DNA from: Aquilaria yunnanensis
Lineage: Eukaryota > Streptophyta > Magnoliopsida > Malvales > Thymelaeaceae
Length of the DNA stretch: 64,000 bases
Assembly: GCA_039654915.1 (NCBI GenBank)
Contig: CM077598.1
Span: forward strand, 69,840,041 to 69,904,040
Direction of reading: 5' to 3'
The translations under genes and the position numbers were made by a program. Of this stretch, positions 53,171 to 63,797 are shown one piece after another. The notes beneath the pieces were generated by a model, which saw only the letters and a program-made list of their open reading frames with translations, had not been told where the DNA came from and did not search any database. The number at the start of each line of letters is the position of its first letter. The first letter of the stretch is position 1.

Positions 53171-54290
53171 GCAGGCTGGCTAGGTAGATTTTGAGTTCTT
53201 CCCAGGCTTTTTGGCAGTCTTGATCCCAAGGATGATCATCCTTTCCGAGGTTGCCTTCCTTTTTTGCTGCCTTAGTGAGGACTTTGAAGAAAGGCCAACA
53301 CCTATCTCCGTACCTGGAAATGAACCTGCTAAGAGAGGTTATTCTTCCGGTGAGTCTCTGCACAACTTTTACTATGGTAGGAGTTCGGAACTCGAGCAGG
53401 GCCTTAATTTTTTCGGGGTTAGCATCGATGCCTATTTCGGATACCATGTACCCAAGGAACTTTCCCGAGGTCACCCCGAACATGCATTTTTCAGGATTGA
53501 GATGAATCCCGAAGGCTCTGAGCTTTTGGAAGGTTTCCTCTAGATCTGCAACATGGTTGCGAGGGAGCTTGCTTTTGACTATCATATCGTCAACATACAC
53601 CTCCATGTTTCTCCCCATTTGGTCCTTAAAGACCTTGTTCATCAACCTTTGGTAGGTGGCTCCTGCATTTTTAAGCCCGAAGGGCATCCTGACGTAGCAA
53701 TATGTTCCTCCCTCGGTGATGAAGGCGGTTTTTTCTTCATCTTCAGGGTCCATCCTTATTTGATGGTAGCCGCTGAAGGTGTCTATGAAACTTAGGAGCC
53801 CGTATTCGGCAGTTGAGTCTACCAGTTGGTCTATTGGGGGAAGAGGGTATGAGTCTTTCAGGCAAGCATCGTTCAAGTTTCTGAAGTCGATGCACATCCG
53901 GAGTTTGCTGCTGCCTTCTTTTGTGGTAATGACCACGTTGCTTAACCATTCGGGGTATTTGACCTCCCTGATGACTTCAGCGTCTAACAGGCGCTGGACT
54001 TCGGTTTCACAAAGTTGCTCTTATGGGCTGAGATGCTTCGCTTCTTTTGCCGGACAGGCTTTACTTCCAGGCTTACTTTGAGGCTGTGCTGTATTATGCC
54101 AGGCTGCACCACTGGCATGTCTTTCGGCGAGTAGGCAAAGAGATCTTTATTTCCCAGTAGAAAAGATACAAGGTTTTTCTTGTCACCTTTGGGTAAGTTC
54201 TTCCCTATTCGGGTAGATTGTCCTGGGACAAGTTCTACTGTTTCCGTTTCCGCTCTCGTGGGATCTCCTTCATTGCCCTTCTCTGGCACC
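53171..54290 (-). pseudogene. element C reverse transcriptase with YVDD
   Basis: From 54289 the linker reads STRIGKNLPKGDKKNLVSFL. A one-base loss near 53995 shifts the frame, which is then open from 53936: SKLRMCIDFRNLNDACLKD, LLSFIDTFSGYHQIRMDPED, MPFGLKNAGATYQRLMNKVF, the catalytic YVDD at 53597-53586 and NPEKCMFGVTSGKFLGYMVS. The last part is RLTGRITSLSRFISRYGDRC. All RT motifs are present. The frameshifts at both ends of the linker block a continuous polyprotein. Confidence 0.88.
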
Positions 54291-54840
54291 TTTTGCCTCC
54301 ATTGTTTGTGCGGGGTTATTTGCAGGAGCTTTTCTTGCTTTTACAAACACCTTCCTTACCTCGGCTTGATCTATGAAGACCTCTGCATCCCCATCCTTGG
54401 TGGTGAATATGACAGTCAAGCACTTCACGTCAGGGTGAATGTGCAGGTTTCCCTGTGTCTGCCTTCCAAGGATGGCGTTGTACAAAGAAGGAACGTCCAT
54501 GACGATAAATCTTGCCATAGTGGAGGCGTACAACTCAGCTGTTCCGTCGACCGAAGTTCCTTTCATCATCAGGGGGAGATCAATCCATCCGAGGACAGGT
54601 AGTTCGGATGATCCAACCCCGAAGGTGGGCGAGGTGACAGGCTTGAGCTCGTTGGTGGAAATGACCAAATTCGGCAGTAAATGCGAGAATAGGACGTCAG
54701 TGTTTGATCCATCATCAAGCAACACTCTTTTGAAGTCCCAGTTCCCTATCCTTGCCATGATTAGCAGCGGATCGTCGTGGGGGAAGATGACGGTGGATCC
54801 ATCCTTGCGAGCCAGTTTCTTTGCCGGACTCTGATATTCC
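54291..54840 (-). pseudogene. element C aspartic protease
   Basis: Open and in phase with the gag tail: STVIFPHDDPLLIMARIGNW, KRVLLDDGSNTDVLFSHLLP (active-site DDGS), GVGSSELPVLGWIDLPLMMK, STMARFIVMDVPSLYNAILG and HPDVKCLTVIFTTKDGDAEV. The frame stops at 54270-54272 just after the EVRKVFVKARKAPAN linker. Confidence 0.86.
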
Positions 54841-56569
54841 ATGACCGCAATCTTTCTAGCCTTCCGCTTTTTTTCCGAGGATGGGAGCCCCGTGGTGATG
54901 GTTTGTATCACCCCTGCAGGAGGAGGAGGGCGCTTTTTCGGACTTCTGTTTCTCCGCCTGTCGGAGTTGTAGTCCTCATCTTCGGCCCTTTCTTCCTCAT
55001 CTTTTCTTCCTTTTGGGGAAGGCATCCGCAGATATTTCTGAAGTTGGCCGAGTTTTATCAACGACTCAATGTACTTCTTCAGTTGGAAGCAGTCTTCGGT
55101 GTCGTGGCCGTGGTCGTGGCCGTGGTCGCGGTGAAACTGGCAGAACTTCTTGATGTTTTTCTTGTTATCAGCGGTCATGGCCCTTGGCCGCCGAATCTGC
55201 GTCCCCTGCCTTTCCAGCGCCATAAGGATGTTTGTCCGTGTAGTGCTCAGGGGTGTGAAGCTTTGAAGTTTGCTTCCCCGCATCCTCCGAGGTCGCCCTG
55301 CCTGTTCAGTTGGATGCCGGGCTTGCTGATTGGACCCTTCGGTGCAGCTGTGATCGAACTTCGGCCCAGCCATTCTCAGCTCCTCGGCGATCATGTGCTG
55401 TTCGGCCCTTCGGTAAAATTCTCCGAGGGTGTCCGGGGGGTCCTTTGACAACTCATAAAACAGCTGTGAGTCTCGCCGAAGGCCCCATGTCATGGCGAGG
55501 ATGCATATTTCGGGCCGGAAGTCCGGGACGCTTAGAGCTTCCCTGTTGAATCTTTCGACATAGTCTCGGATGGTTTCTCTCCGTTTCTTTGCTCTATGTC
55601 GAACATCTGAACAGGCATCTTCACCGTTGGCCGGCTTCCAATAAATTGCTACGCGAAGGCCATAGACAACTCCTGGAACTCAGTGATGGTTCCTGGGGGC
55701 AATGAGTTGTACCACGTAGTTGCTGGTCCCGTGAGGGTGACCTCGAAGCATTTACACATGGTAGCGTCGTCAGCACCATGCATTATCATTCTACGTCTGT
55801 ATTTGGTCATACGGGCCTACGGATCAGTGCGGCCATCATAAATCTCCAGCCGAGGTACCCTGAAGTCGCCTGGCATGGCTGCCTCGGCCACGGCCCGGGT
55901 GAATGGGGACCCATCTTCGCAGAAGGCTCCAGTCAGCCTGTCCCAGACGGGTTTGCGAGCTACCTGCTTTTCCACCCTGTCTAGCCGCGCTAGTATCCTT
56001 TCCATTCGAACTGTGGCATTAGGCTCTTCCTCTGGGAAGGGAGATCGTCGGCGCCTCTTCGGGGAACGAGTTTGGTGCTGAGGGGACAGGGACCTTGCCT
56101 CAGGCGACGACCTCCTTCGCTGTGAGACTTTCGGTCGGTTGGACCCAGTTTGTCCCACAGGCCGTTTCCCGAGGGGTATATTCTCTGTAGACGACTCTTC
56201 ACGTGGGTCTCCGCTTCCCGAACTGCGATGAGTCGACCTCAGGCTTTTCTCCCGAGGGCATGCAGGTGAGGGAGGTCTTTGGGCCTGTGTTTGCTGTGGC
56301 CACCTTCGGTCGATCTGCTGTGTCATTTCGGCCATGACCGAACGCTGAAACTCCCTCATAAAGCTCATAGTGATTACTAGAGGGCGGTCTTCCTCAGGCA
56401 CAAAAGTCCCTGGGAGTGTTGGCTCAGCAGCCGGTTGTGTCTCATGCGCGGTCGGAGACCCCGGGAGTCCCCTATCCTTAGAACGCCGAGTTTCAATGAC
56501 GGCGATCTCAGAGCGGTTTCCCACAGACGGCGCCAAATGATGCCTAGGGGCTTCATCGTTGGTAGTCAT
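54841..56569 (-). pseudogene. element C gag
   Basis: The start is ATG at 56569 in the LTR (MTTNDEAPRHHLAPSVG), reading across the primer site. The N-terminal 250 codons are open, with MSFMREFQRSVMAEMTQQID and an Arg/Ser-rich stretch. TAG near 55814 follows DGRTDP where relatives have Gln, and another lies near 55650. A two-base duplication near 55585 shifts the frame. It resumes with MTWGLRRDSQLFYELSKDPP, RAEQHMIAEELRMAG and the Cys/His box CQFHRDHGHDHGHDTEDC, in which the HDHG unit is duplicated (six extra bases near 55110). The basic tail NRSPKKRPPPP follows. Confidence 0.87.
56518..56535 (-). other. primer-binding site of element C
   Basis: On the minus strand TGGCGCCGTCTGTGGGAA, identical to B, two bases from the LTR end. 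Confidence 0.88.
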
Positions 56570-57402
56570 GGTGACTGATGGAGGGACTCCCGGAGAGGAA
56601 GAACGCCTGGTGGCCGATTTTCCCAAGGGAGAGTGCCTGAGATGTTCAGAAAAAGTGGGTTAGGAGGTCCCCGGGGTGTTGTTCCGGGGAGGAGCCTCCG
56701 ACGCCCAAGTTAGTGGTGCTGAGAGAAGGCGGAGGAAATAGCACTGAAGGGTTCAGTGAACTCGCCTGGTCGTAGTTTCTCAGAGTGAGGAGTCGGGATA
56801 TTTGCCAACCGTTTACTAGGGTGTATTCCCTGGTATTTATAGAGGTGTCCAGCCCGTTAAGATCGTGACACATGTTTGGTCGGATGTTCTCTGAATGTCT
56901 GGGCGTAGAGGACAAGTAGCTGGTGGCAGGCTTCATTGAGCCTTGAGCCTTGAGCCGAGACGGGCCATGATGTGACTTTGATGGCGTCGGCGTGTTAGAG
57001 CGCCTTTTGAGGCGGCTTGTGATGTCTGTGGGTGACATGTCAGAGGCTTCCTTAAATGCTCCTGCCGTACTCCCGAGGTTCCTGGGTGAGGTCGTCCTCT
57101 AGTACGGACCGTGCCACTTCGGGAAACATGCCCCCAGTTCGGGGGTTCCCAGATTCAGGGAGTTCCGCCTTCGGGAAAATCATGTTCGGCCCGCACTAGC
57201 TGGTGCCAGTTTTCCGAAGGCGGTATGTTTACTACGTCAGGGGGCTAATAGTATCCTCAAGTTCCCTGGCGTGCCGAGCTCGGGCTCTTCGGCTTTTCTC
57301 CGAGGTGTGTGATCCCACCTTTTTCCGGGTAGCGCCAGATCTCCTGGCCATTCTGGTGGCAGGGAGTTCGGCCAGGTGGAGGCGATAGTCCTTCGGCTAT
57401 CA
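56538..57402 (-). repeat. 5' LTR of element C
   Basis: 865 bp; on the minus strand it starts TGATAGCCGAAGGACTATCG and ends GGCATCA. It includes a 7-bp GAGCCTT tandem duplication near 56940 absent from the other LTR. Confidence 0.93.
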
Positions 57403-57700
57403 CAAAGGAAGGTGTTGAAGTACAATACGAGTTCGGCGGAAGCTAGTTTATGGCAATGCCATGCAATTGGCAAAAGTCACAAATCATCTTCGGATAAGGG
57501 TACCGAAGTCCAACCTTCAGTTGGGCCCGGAAAATGGTAACGTCGTCGCCATGGTTCGAAAAGCTAAACTGGTCAGAACGTGGCAACCTTGTAATGGCAT
57601 ACGAGGGAAGAAAGAATTTGGTATTCCATCTTTCTAATTTTTTAGAAGTGGTGCAACAAGGGTGAGACAAAAGAGGTTGCCAGCTCTCGGGAATAGGCAT
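57403..57700 (-). pseudogene. element D antisense ORF, start of exon 1
   Basis: The ATG at 57700 opens MPIPESWQPLLSHPCCTTSK, then FLPSYAITRLPRSDQFSF, VTIFRAQLKVGLRYPYPKM and CQLHGIAIN followed by a TAG near 57443 (Gln in C). The frame meets element C at the CAAAG duplicate. After removal of C the sense continues as F-L-C-M-C-G-V at 46534, as in B and C (Y-L-C-M-C-G-V). Confidence 0.85.
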
Positions 57701-57941
57701 GGTCGGCTGAAAAGCAATTTCGGAAAAAGGCCAAAAATGACTTCAGGAAAGCTGAAAAAGCAAAAGACTCTGGAAGTTAAAACCCACCAAATGTTTTTCC
57801 AAAATCTGGATTTGAAGACGCCGTCGCGAAAGGTTTCCAGAAAACACTTCGTCAAAGAGGATCGCCGTAAAAAGCAGGAGAAAACGTGAAAGCAGTTGAA
57901 GGCAAAAGCAGAAGCAAAAGGAGCTTATGACGGAACAGAGG

Positions 57942-58110
57942 TATATATAGGCCGAGGAGGGTAGGTGAACCGGCGTCATAAAGTACTCCACAAAGGCGAA
58001 CAGTCGCCATAACTGCTCATTGCACGTGAAAAGGCACACCTGCTGCATCCGACGCAGTCCCCGCCAGTAACAAGCTGCCACGTATCAGCCATCGCGCCAA
58101 AAGAGGATAC
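57942..58110 (-). promoter_or_regulatory. promoter of the antisense ORF in D
   Basis: On the minus strand TATATATA at 57949-57942 lies 249 bp before the ATG. A diverged GATACGTGGCAG (near 58076-58087) stands where B, C and F have GACACGTGGC. Confidence 0.6.
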
Positions 58111-58369
58111 GCTTTCTGACACCCCTAGACCCTAGGCACGCCGCTCCAGACTGACACACCTGGTTACAAGACGCGATGTTATGCAGCCCTGCAAAAAAAG
58201 AGAAGTGGGTGACCTCTAAGACACCAAGAGACGGGCTATAACCGAACAGCCCATGTCTTCGGACAAAAGGTACATCTTCGGCACAGGTATTACACCCGAG
58301 GTCCCGAAGGACGCCCTCCGAAAGCCGACAAACTGAAGTTCCCACTTCGGCATTTCGGATGGGTGCCTG

Positions 58370-59237
58370 TAATAGCCGAAGGGCTATTGCCTTTCTCAGT
58401 ACATACTTCCTGACAAAAACATGGTCGGGAAGCCTGACGTCATCCGAAAAAGGCCCTATCACTAACCTCAGAAGGAGCGAAGTCAGATACCACGAAGTCG
58501 AGACTTCGGCTAATACGCTAGGCGTTCCAAATGTATCACCGGCTCTCTCGAGGGACCAAGCGAATCGCCTTCGGGGATAAAGAACAAGCTATTGCAAGCA
58601 GGAGAGAACTTCCCCAAAGGTGGAAGCCTCGAACCAGGGGACTTCCCGAACTACAAAGCATAACTACTGAAGAAGGTCATCGGTACCAAAGAATGACCTC
58701 GCCCAGAGGACCTCGGGAGTACGGCATGAGCATTTAAAGGGCCTCTGACATGTTGCCCACAAGCGTTACACGTCACCCGAAATGGCAGTTTGACAAGCTG
58801 ACGCCGTCCAGGTCTTGTCACGACCTGTCTCGGCTCAAGGCTCAAGGAGCCTGCAAACGGCTACTTGTCCCCTACGCCCGGAAACACAGAGAACATCCGA
58901 CCGAACACGTGTCATGATCTGAACGGGCTGGGAACTCCTATAAATACCAGGGAATAGGCCCTAGCAAAGGGATCTCCAATCCGACCCTCTCCCCCTGAGA
59001 AAATGCAAACAGGCAAGGCCACTAAACCTTTTAGTGCTCCCCTTCTTTCACCTCTCAGGACACTGACTTGGGCGTCGGAGGCTTCTCCCCGGAAAAAGAT
59101 CCCGGGGACCTCCTAACACTTTTTTACAAGTTTTACAAGCACACTCCCCTGGGAAATCTAGGGTCCAGATGTTCTCCCTCTTAGGAAGTCCCTCTCGAAG
59201 TCATGATGTCTTCCAACGAAGATGCCGCTGGGCATCA
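58370..59237 (+). repeat. 3' LTR of element D
   Basis: 868 bp from TAATAGCC (the TG end mutated to TA) to GGGCATCA. It includes 13 bp near 58661-58673 not in the 5' LTR. The upstream PPT is not recognisable, reading GGATGGGTGCC. The right flank is element E. Confidence 0.88.
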
Positions 59238-61135
59238 ACGTATTTGAGGTCGCTTCTCGATATCGCCAAGTTTGGTAGCAGGTGTGAGAATAGGACATTT
59301 GCATTTGAGCCATCGTCAAGTAGTACTCTCTTGACGTCCCAGCTTCCTATCCTTGCCATAATCAGCAAAGGATCGTCATGGGGAAAAATGACGGTGGATC
59401 CGTCCTTTCGGGCGAGCTTCTTTGATCGATTCCCGTACTTCATTACCGAAATCTCTCTGGCTTTTCTTTTTCTTTCCAACGATGGCAGCCCTGTGGTGAT
59501 CATTTGTATTACTCGTGCTGGGGGCAGGGGACGCCTTTCTGGACTTCGGTCTCAACACCTGTCGGAGTCATACTCTTCATCCTCTACCTTTCCTTCTTCT
59601 TCCCTCCTTCCCTTCGGGGAGGGAATGCGCAGGTAACGCCGAAGTTGTCCTTGCTTTATCAGCATTTCTATGTACTTCCTCAGTTGGAAGCAATCTTCGG
59701 TATCATGCCCGTGGTCTCGATGGAATTGGCAGAATTTTCTCATATTCTGAGTCCCTTGCTTTTCCATCACCATCAGGATGTTTGTCCTCGTGGTGTTCAG
59801 GGGAGTGAAGGCAATTGGCTTCCTCCCCTTAAACTTCCAAGGACGCCCACTCGTTTCAGTTGGGTAGCGAGTTTGTTCACTTGCTCCCTCGGCGCGGAAA
59901 GGATCGGACCTCGGGTCTCTCATTCTTAGTTCTTCGGCGGTCATGTGCTGCTCCGCTCTTCGGTAGAATTCACCGAGCATGTCGGGGCGATCTTTGGAGA
60001 ACTCGTAGAACAGTTGGGAGTCTCTCCGGAGTCCTCGTGTCATGGCCAAGATAAATATTTTTGGCTTGAAGTCTGGGACACTCAAGGCTTCCCTGTTGAA
60101 CCCTTCGACATAGTCGCGTATGGTTTCACCACTTTTCTGCACTAAATCGAACATTTGGACTGTCATTTTCGCCGTCGGGCGGCTCCCAATGAACTGCTGC
60201 ATGAAGGCAGCTGACAGTTCTTGGAAATCCATGATGTCTCCAGGAGCCAGTGAGTTGTACCATGCCGTGGCCGGCCCAGTGAGGGTGACCTCAAAGCATT
60301 TGCACAAGGTAGCATCATCAACTCCGTGTAGTACCATACTGCGCTTACACTTGGTTAGATGAGCCTAGGGGTCGGTTCGGCCATCGTAGGTTTCTAGCCG
60401 AGGTACCCAAAAGTCGCTTGGCATAGGTGCCTCAACCACTGCTCAGGTGAATGGTGACTCGTCTCCATTGAAGGTTTCTGACAATCTAGCCCAGACAGGT
60501 TTCCGAGCTACTTGTCTCTCCACTCTTTCTATCCTCTTTTGAATTTTCTCCATGAGGAGTGTAGTGCTGGGTTGTTCTTCCTGCTGTCTGTAGGCTTCTG
60601 GGAATGGAGACTGACATCTTCTCTTTGGGGAATGACTTCGGCGCCGGTGAGATGGTGACTTTGCCTCAGGCGTGGAACTCCTTCGGCGGGGAGTCTTGGG
60701 TTGCTTTGCCCCCGTTTCTTCCACAAGTCGCGCCGTGAGGGGTATGTTTTCCATTGAGGACTCATCGCACTGATCCCCACTTCCTGAGCTCCGATGAGTT
60801 GATCGGGGGCTCTTATCACGCCGAGGGGTCGGTGAAGAAGACCTTCATCCTGAGGTTTGTTGTGGCCACCTTTGGTCTAACTGCTGCGTCATTTCGGCCA
60901 CAACAGAGCGCTGATATTCGTGCAGGAAGGCCATAGTAATAGTCAGTGGACGTTCGTCCTCAGACGAGGAAGTCCCTGCCACAGTTTGTTCGGCTGTCGG
61001 TTGAATTTCTGGTGCGGACGGGGACCTCGGGAGTCCACTGTCTTTAGAACGTCGAGTTTCAACAACGGCGACCTGGGGCTGGGTTCCCACAGACGGTGCC
61101 AAATGATGCCCTTCAGCATCTCCTTCGTGTGTCAT
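59238..61135 (-). pseudogene. element E gag and start of protease
   Basis: The start is ATG at 61135 in the LTR (MTHEGDAEGHHLAPSVG). Stops lie near 60845, 60443 and 60365. From 60337 the capsid frame is open: ATAWYNSLAPGDIMDFQELS, MQQFIGSRPTAKMTVQMFDL, YVEGFNREALSVPDFKPKIF, RAEQHMTAEELRMRDPR and the Cys/His box CQFHRDHGHDTEDC. A stop near 59552 precedes the basic tail. The protease begins STVIFPHDDPLLIMARIGSW and KRVLLDDGSNANVLFSHLLP. It is cut by D's LTR after SRSDLK. The capsid segment is the longest open gag in the window apart from B's. Confidence 0.87.
61084..61101 (-). other. primer-binding site of element E
   Basis: On the minus strand TGGCACCGTCTGTGGGAA, one change from B, two bases from the LTR. 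Confidence 0.83.
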
Positions 61136-61914
61136 GGTGAAGGCGGCAGGGGCTTATGGAAATGGAAAAAGGTCCAGGACGAACGTACTCTAAGAAGATC
61201 ACCTGAAAGTCACAGGAAGCAAGGGTTAGGAGGTCCCCAGAGTGTTTTTCCGGGGAGGAGCCTCCGACACCTAAGTCAGTATTTTGGAGATAATCCGATG
61301 ATTTCAAGAGTAAAGGAGTATCTTATCTCAAGTGATGTCCTCCCTCCTTTACCTGGAATAATTACCACGTACATATAGAGGGGCGAATAGTGATAGTTCT
61401 TCTCGTGTGGCCGGCCCAGATCGTGACATGTTTTCGGCGGGATGCATTCCACGTCTTTTGGACAACAGGGGACTCTTAGCAGGGCGTGGGCCTCTAGGCT
61501 AGAAGTCTAGTCAGCCCGAGAGTGACGTGCTAGAGTGTCCCTGCAAATGGCGTGTCAGGGCATGGCCGGGGCGGATTATCGGGGTTGTGTCAGAGGCTCC
61601 TTAAACGCTTATGTCGTACTCCCGAGGTCCCTTTTGGTAGAGGAGGCCTCTTCGGAGAACTTGTCCTCTAAGGTCACTTTAGTATCGCAAGAGTATATTT
61701 CCCGAGGGTGACCTTCCTCGGAGGCACCCCTACTTCTGAGGATGGCTTACTCGTTCTCTCGACGTTGGTACTATTGTTTCCAAGAATGGAGAAATGCCGA
61801 GCCTGGATTTCAGGAGATCGGGCATCATTCTTTCCGTGGTAGGTGGTTTCCCTTCCGAGGTTGGTGCTTCGTTCGAGCCAGTGGGTTCGGAGGGTGATCG
61901 GCACCTAGCTATCA
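61104..61914 (-). repeat. 5' LTR of element E
   Basis: 811 bp; on the minus strand it starts TGATAGCTAGGTGCC and ends GGCATCA. The terminal hairpin of the other Tat LTRs is lost and the G-box is altered to ACATGTT-like near 61416. The next bases TAAGA are the putative right target duplicate. Confidence 0.8.
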
Positions 61915-62415
61915 TAAGATTTTCAATGTCAATGGCCCCATAAGGATAAACATGTTTCACAATAAAAGGTCCACTCCATTTAGATCTCAATTTTCTAGGA
62001 AATATATGAAGTCGAGAATTATAAAGCAAAACCTTTTGACTAACCTCAAGTGTTTAAGATTGTTTTGTCATGAAAAGCTTTGGTTCTAGCTTTATATATT
62101 TTTGAATTCTCATATGCATCATTTCTTAACTCTTCAATCTCATTTAATTGCAACCTGCGCAAAACACTAGCATCATTAAGATTTTAATTGAAAGCTTTAA
62201 TAGTCCAATAAGCTTTATGTTCAAGTTCCACAGGCAAATTACAAGGTTTTTCATAAACTAACCTATAGGGAGACATGCCAAGTGATGTTTTAAAAGCAGT
62301 ACGATAAGCCCAAAGTGCATCTGTTAGTTTCAAATACCAATCCTTTCGATTTGCGTTGACTATTTTTTCAATGATTTGTTTTATCCCCATATTTGCTAAT
62401 TCTACTTGTCCACTT
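61915..62415 (-). pseudogene. second Athila-type integrase fragment
   Basis: 501 bp collinear with 1515-2015 without a single indel, at about 97.6% identity by eye (12 substitutions). It carries [39 protein letters not shown] and [20 protein letters not shown]. It shares the frame break before [11 protein letters not shown] with the first copy and has an extra TAA near 62184. It is bounded by E's LTR on the left and F's LTR on the right. Confidence 0.9.
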
Positions 62416-63292
62416 TGATGGCCGGGGGGCCTCATCGTTTAGAGTCATGGTGACTGTTGGAGAGACTTCTAGGAGGAAGAACGCCTGGAGGATGGTTCAC
62501 CCTTGGGAGTGTACCTGAGATGCTCAGAAAAAGCGGGTTAGGAGGCCCCCAGAATGTGTTTCCGGGGGGAAGCCTCCGACGCCCAAGTCAGTGGTGGCTG
62601 AGAAAAAGTAGAGGAAATAGCACAAAGGGGCTGAAGAGTCTCGCCTGGTGATTTTCTCAGAGTCTAAGAGTCAGATCTTTGCTAACCAACCTCCTGCCAA
62701 GTATTTATTTCCTGGTATTTATAGGAGTACCTAGCCCGTTCAGATCGCGACACGTGTTCGGTCGAATGTTCCCTGAGTTTCTGGGCGTAGGGGACAGATA
62801 GCTGGTAGCAGGTTGCTTTGAGCCTTGTGCTGAGATGGGCCATGATGTGATTTTGATGGCGTCAGTGTGTCAGAGCGCCTATTGAGGCGGCTTCATGATG
62901 TTTGTGAAAGGACGTGTCAGAGGCTTCCTTAAATGCTTCCTTAAATGCTCCTGCCGTACTCCCGAGGTCCCTGGGCGAGGTCGTCCTTTGGTACGGACGG
63001 TGCCTCTTCGGGAAACACGCCCTCAGTTCAGGGGTACCCAGCTTCAGGGAGTTCCGCCTTCGGGGAGATCATGTTCGGCCCGCAATTGCTGGTGCCTCTT
63101 TTCCGAAGGCTATTTGTTTACAACCTCGGGGGGCTAGTAATATCCTCAAGTTTCCTGGCGGGCCGGGCTCGGAGCTCTTCGGCTATCTCCCGAGGTGTAT
63201 GATCCCACCTTTACTCGGGTAGCGCCAGTTTCTTCTGGCCATTCTTTTGGCAGGGAGTTCGGCCAGATAGAGGCGATAGCCTTTGGCTATCA
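62416..63292 (-). repeat. 3' LTR of element F
   Basis: 877 bp with plus-strand ends TGATGGCC and GCTATCA. TATAAATA (minus) is near 62720 and ACACGTGTT near 62750-62758. It contains a tandem duplication of CTTCCTTAAATG near 62925-62946. Confidence 0.9.
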
Positions 63293-63296
63293 CATG

Positions 63297-63305
63297 CCCC
63301 CCTTT
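63297..63305 (-). other. polypurine tract of element F
   Basis: On the minus strand AAAGGGGGG then CATG and the LTR, as in B. Confidence 0.83.
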
Positions 63306-63379
63306 GGAAAGCTGAAGTGAAGACTTCGGTTTTGAATCTCTTTCCGAGGTTGTTCTTGGGAGTTTCTTAAGAAGCTCAA

Positions 63380-63540
63380 CCTGTTCCAAGGATGCACCTC
63401 TTGCCCAAAGGTATGGGCTGTTCAGCCTTGGCCTGTTCTGTGGTGTCTCCGAGGCCGAGCCTGTGCCGAAGATACACCTCTTGCCCGAAGGTCATGGGCT
63501 GTTTGGCCATAGCCTGTCTCTTGGTGTCCTCGAGGTAACT
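63380..63540. repeat. two 80-bp direct repeats in F
   Basis: GATGCACCTC at 63391 and GATACACCTC at 63471, each followed by TTGCCC and ATGGGCTGTT. Same period as in B and C. Confidence 0.75.
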
Positions 63541-63639
63541 TGCTTTTTCTTCTTGCAGGTCTGTGTAACGTTGTGTCTGATGGCCAAGCGTGTCAGTCTA
63601 AGCTTTTTAGGGATGTCAGAAGACGTGTCCCCAGTTTTG

Positions 63640-63797
63640 GTGCGCCGGTTGACACGTGGCGCTTTGCCATTGGAGGAGAGTCGCGTCGGTTACAGAGGGC
63701 GCGCCTTTTCAGGTGCAGAGGGCAGTTACGGCGACGGTTTGCCTCCAAAAGGGTACTTATGACGACATTTCGGTTACCAACCTTTGGCCTATAAATA
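63640..63797 (+). promoter_or_regulatory. promoter of the antisense ORF in F
   Basis: GGTTGACACGTGGCGC at about 63647-63662 followed by TATAAATA at 63790-63797, then a pyrimidine-rich leader to the window end. The coding exon lies beyond. Confidence 0.7.

Larger units (their letters stand above)
46535..57402 (-). mobile_element. Tat-lineage element C inside D, TSD CAAAG
   Basis: Complete minus-strand element of 10,868 bp flanked by CAAAG (46530-46534 and 57403-57407). LTRs are 858 and 865 bp, and the length difference equals a 7-bp GAGCCTT duplication in the 5' LTR near 56940. All Tat domains are present, including the antisense ORF on the plus strand. It is the most complete Tat copy in the window, with only scattered stops and small frameshifts. 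LTRs differ by a few percent by eye. Confidence 0.95.
35394..59237 (+). mobile_element. Tat-lineage element D, carrying two solo LTRs and element C; no TSD
   Basis: The LTRs are at 35394-36248 and 58370-59237. The internal region has PBS, gag, protease, RT, RNase H, integrase and antisense ORF. It hosts solo LTR 2, solo LTR 3 and element C; without them D is about 10.1 kb. The flanks are CCATC on the left and ACGTA on the right, so no target duplication. The two LTRs look about 8% different over their first 280 bases, more than B's or C's pairs. Confidence 0.9.
33181..61914 (-). mobile_element. Tat-lineage element E, 3' truncated and split by element D
   Basis: The minus-strand element has its 5' LTR at 61104-61914, PBS, gag and the start of protease down to 59238. 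After element D (35394-59237) it continues with the protease/RT linker, RT and both RNase H domains down to 33181. Integrase, antisense ORF and 3' LTR are absent. About 240 bp of protease are also missing at the D junction. Bases 61915-61919 (TAAGA) would be its right target duplicate, within the Athila fragment; no left partner exists. Confidence 0.8.

Noticed and set aside
61730..62029. 99-codon minus frame joining integrase to unrelated sequence
   Set aside because: It crosses the Athila/E-LTR boundary and is a chance fusion.
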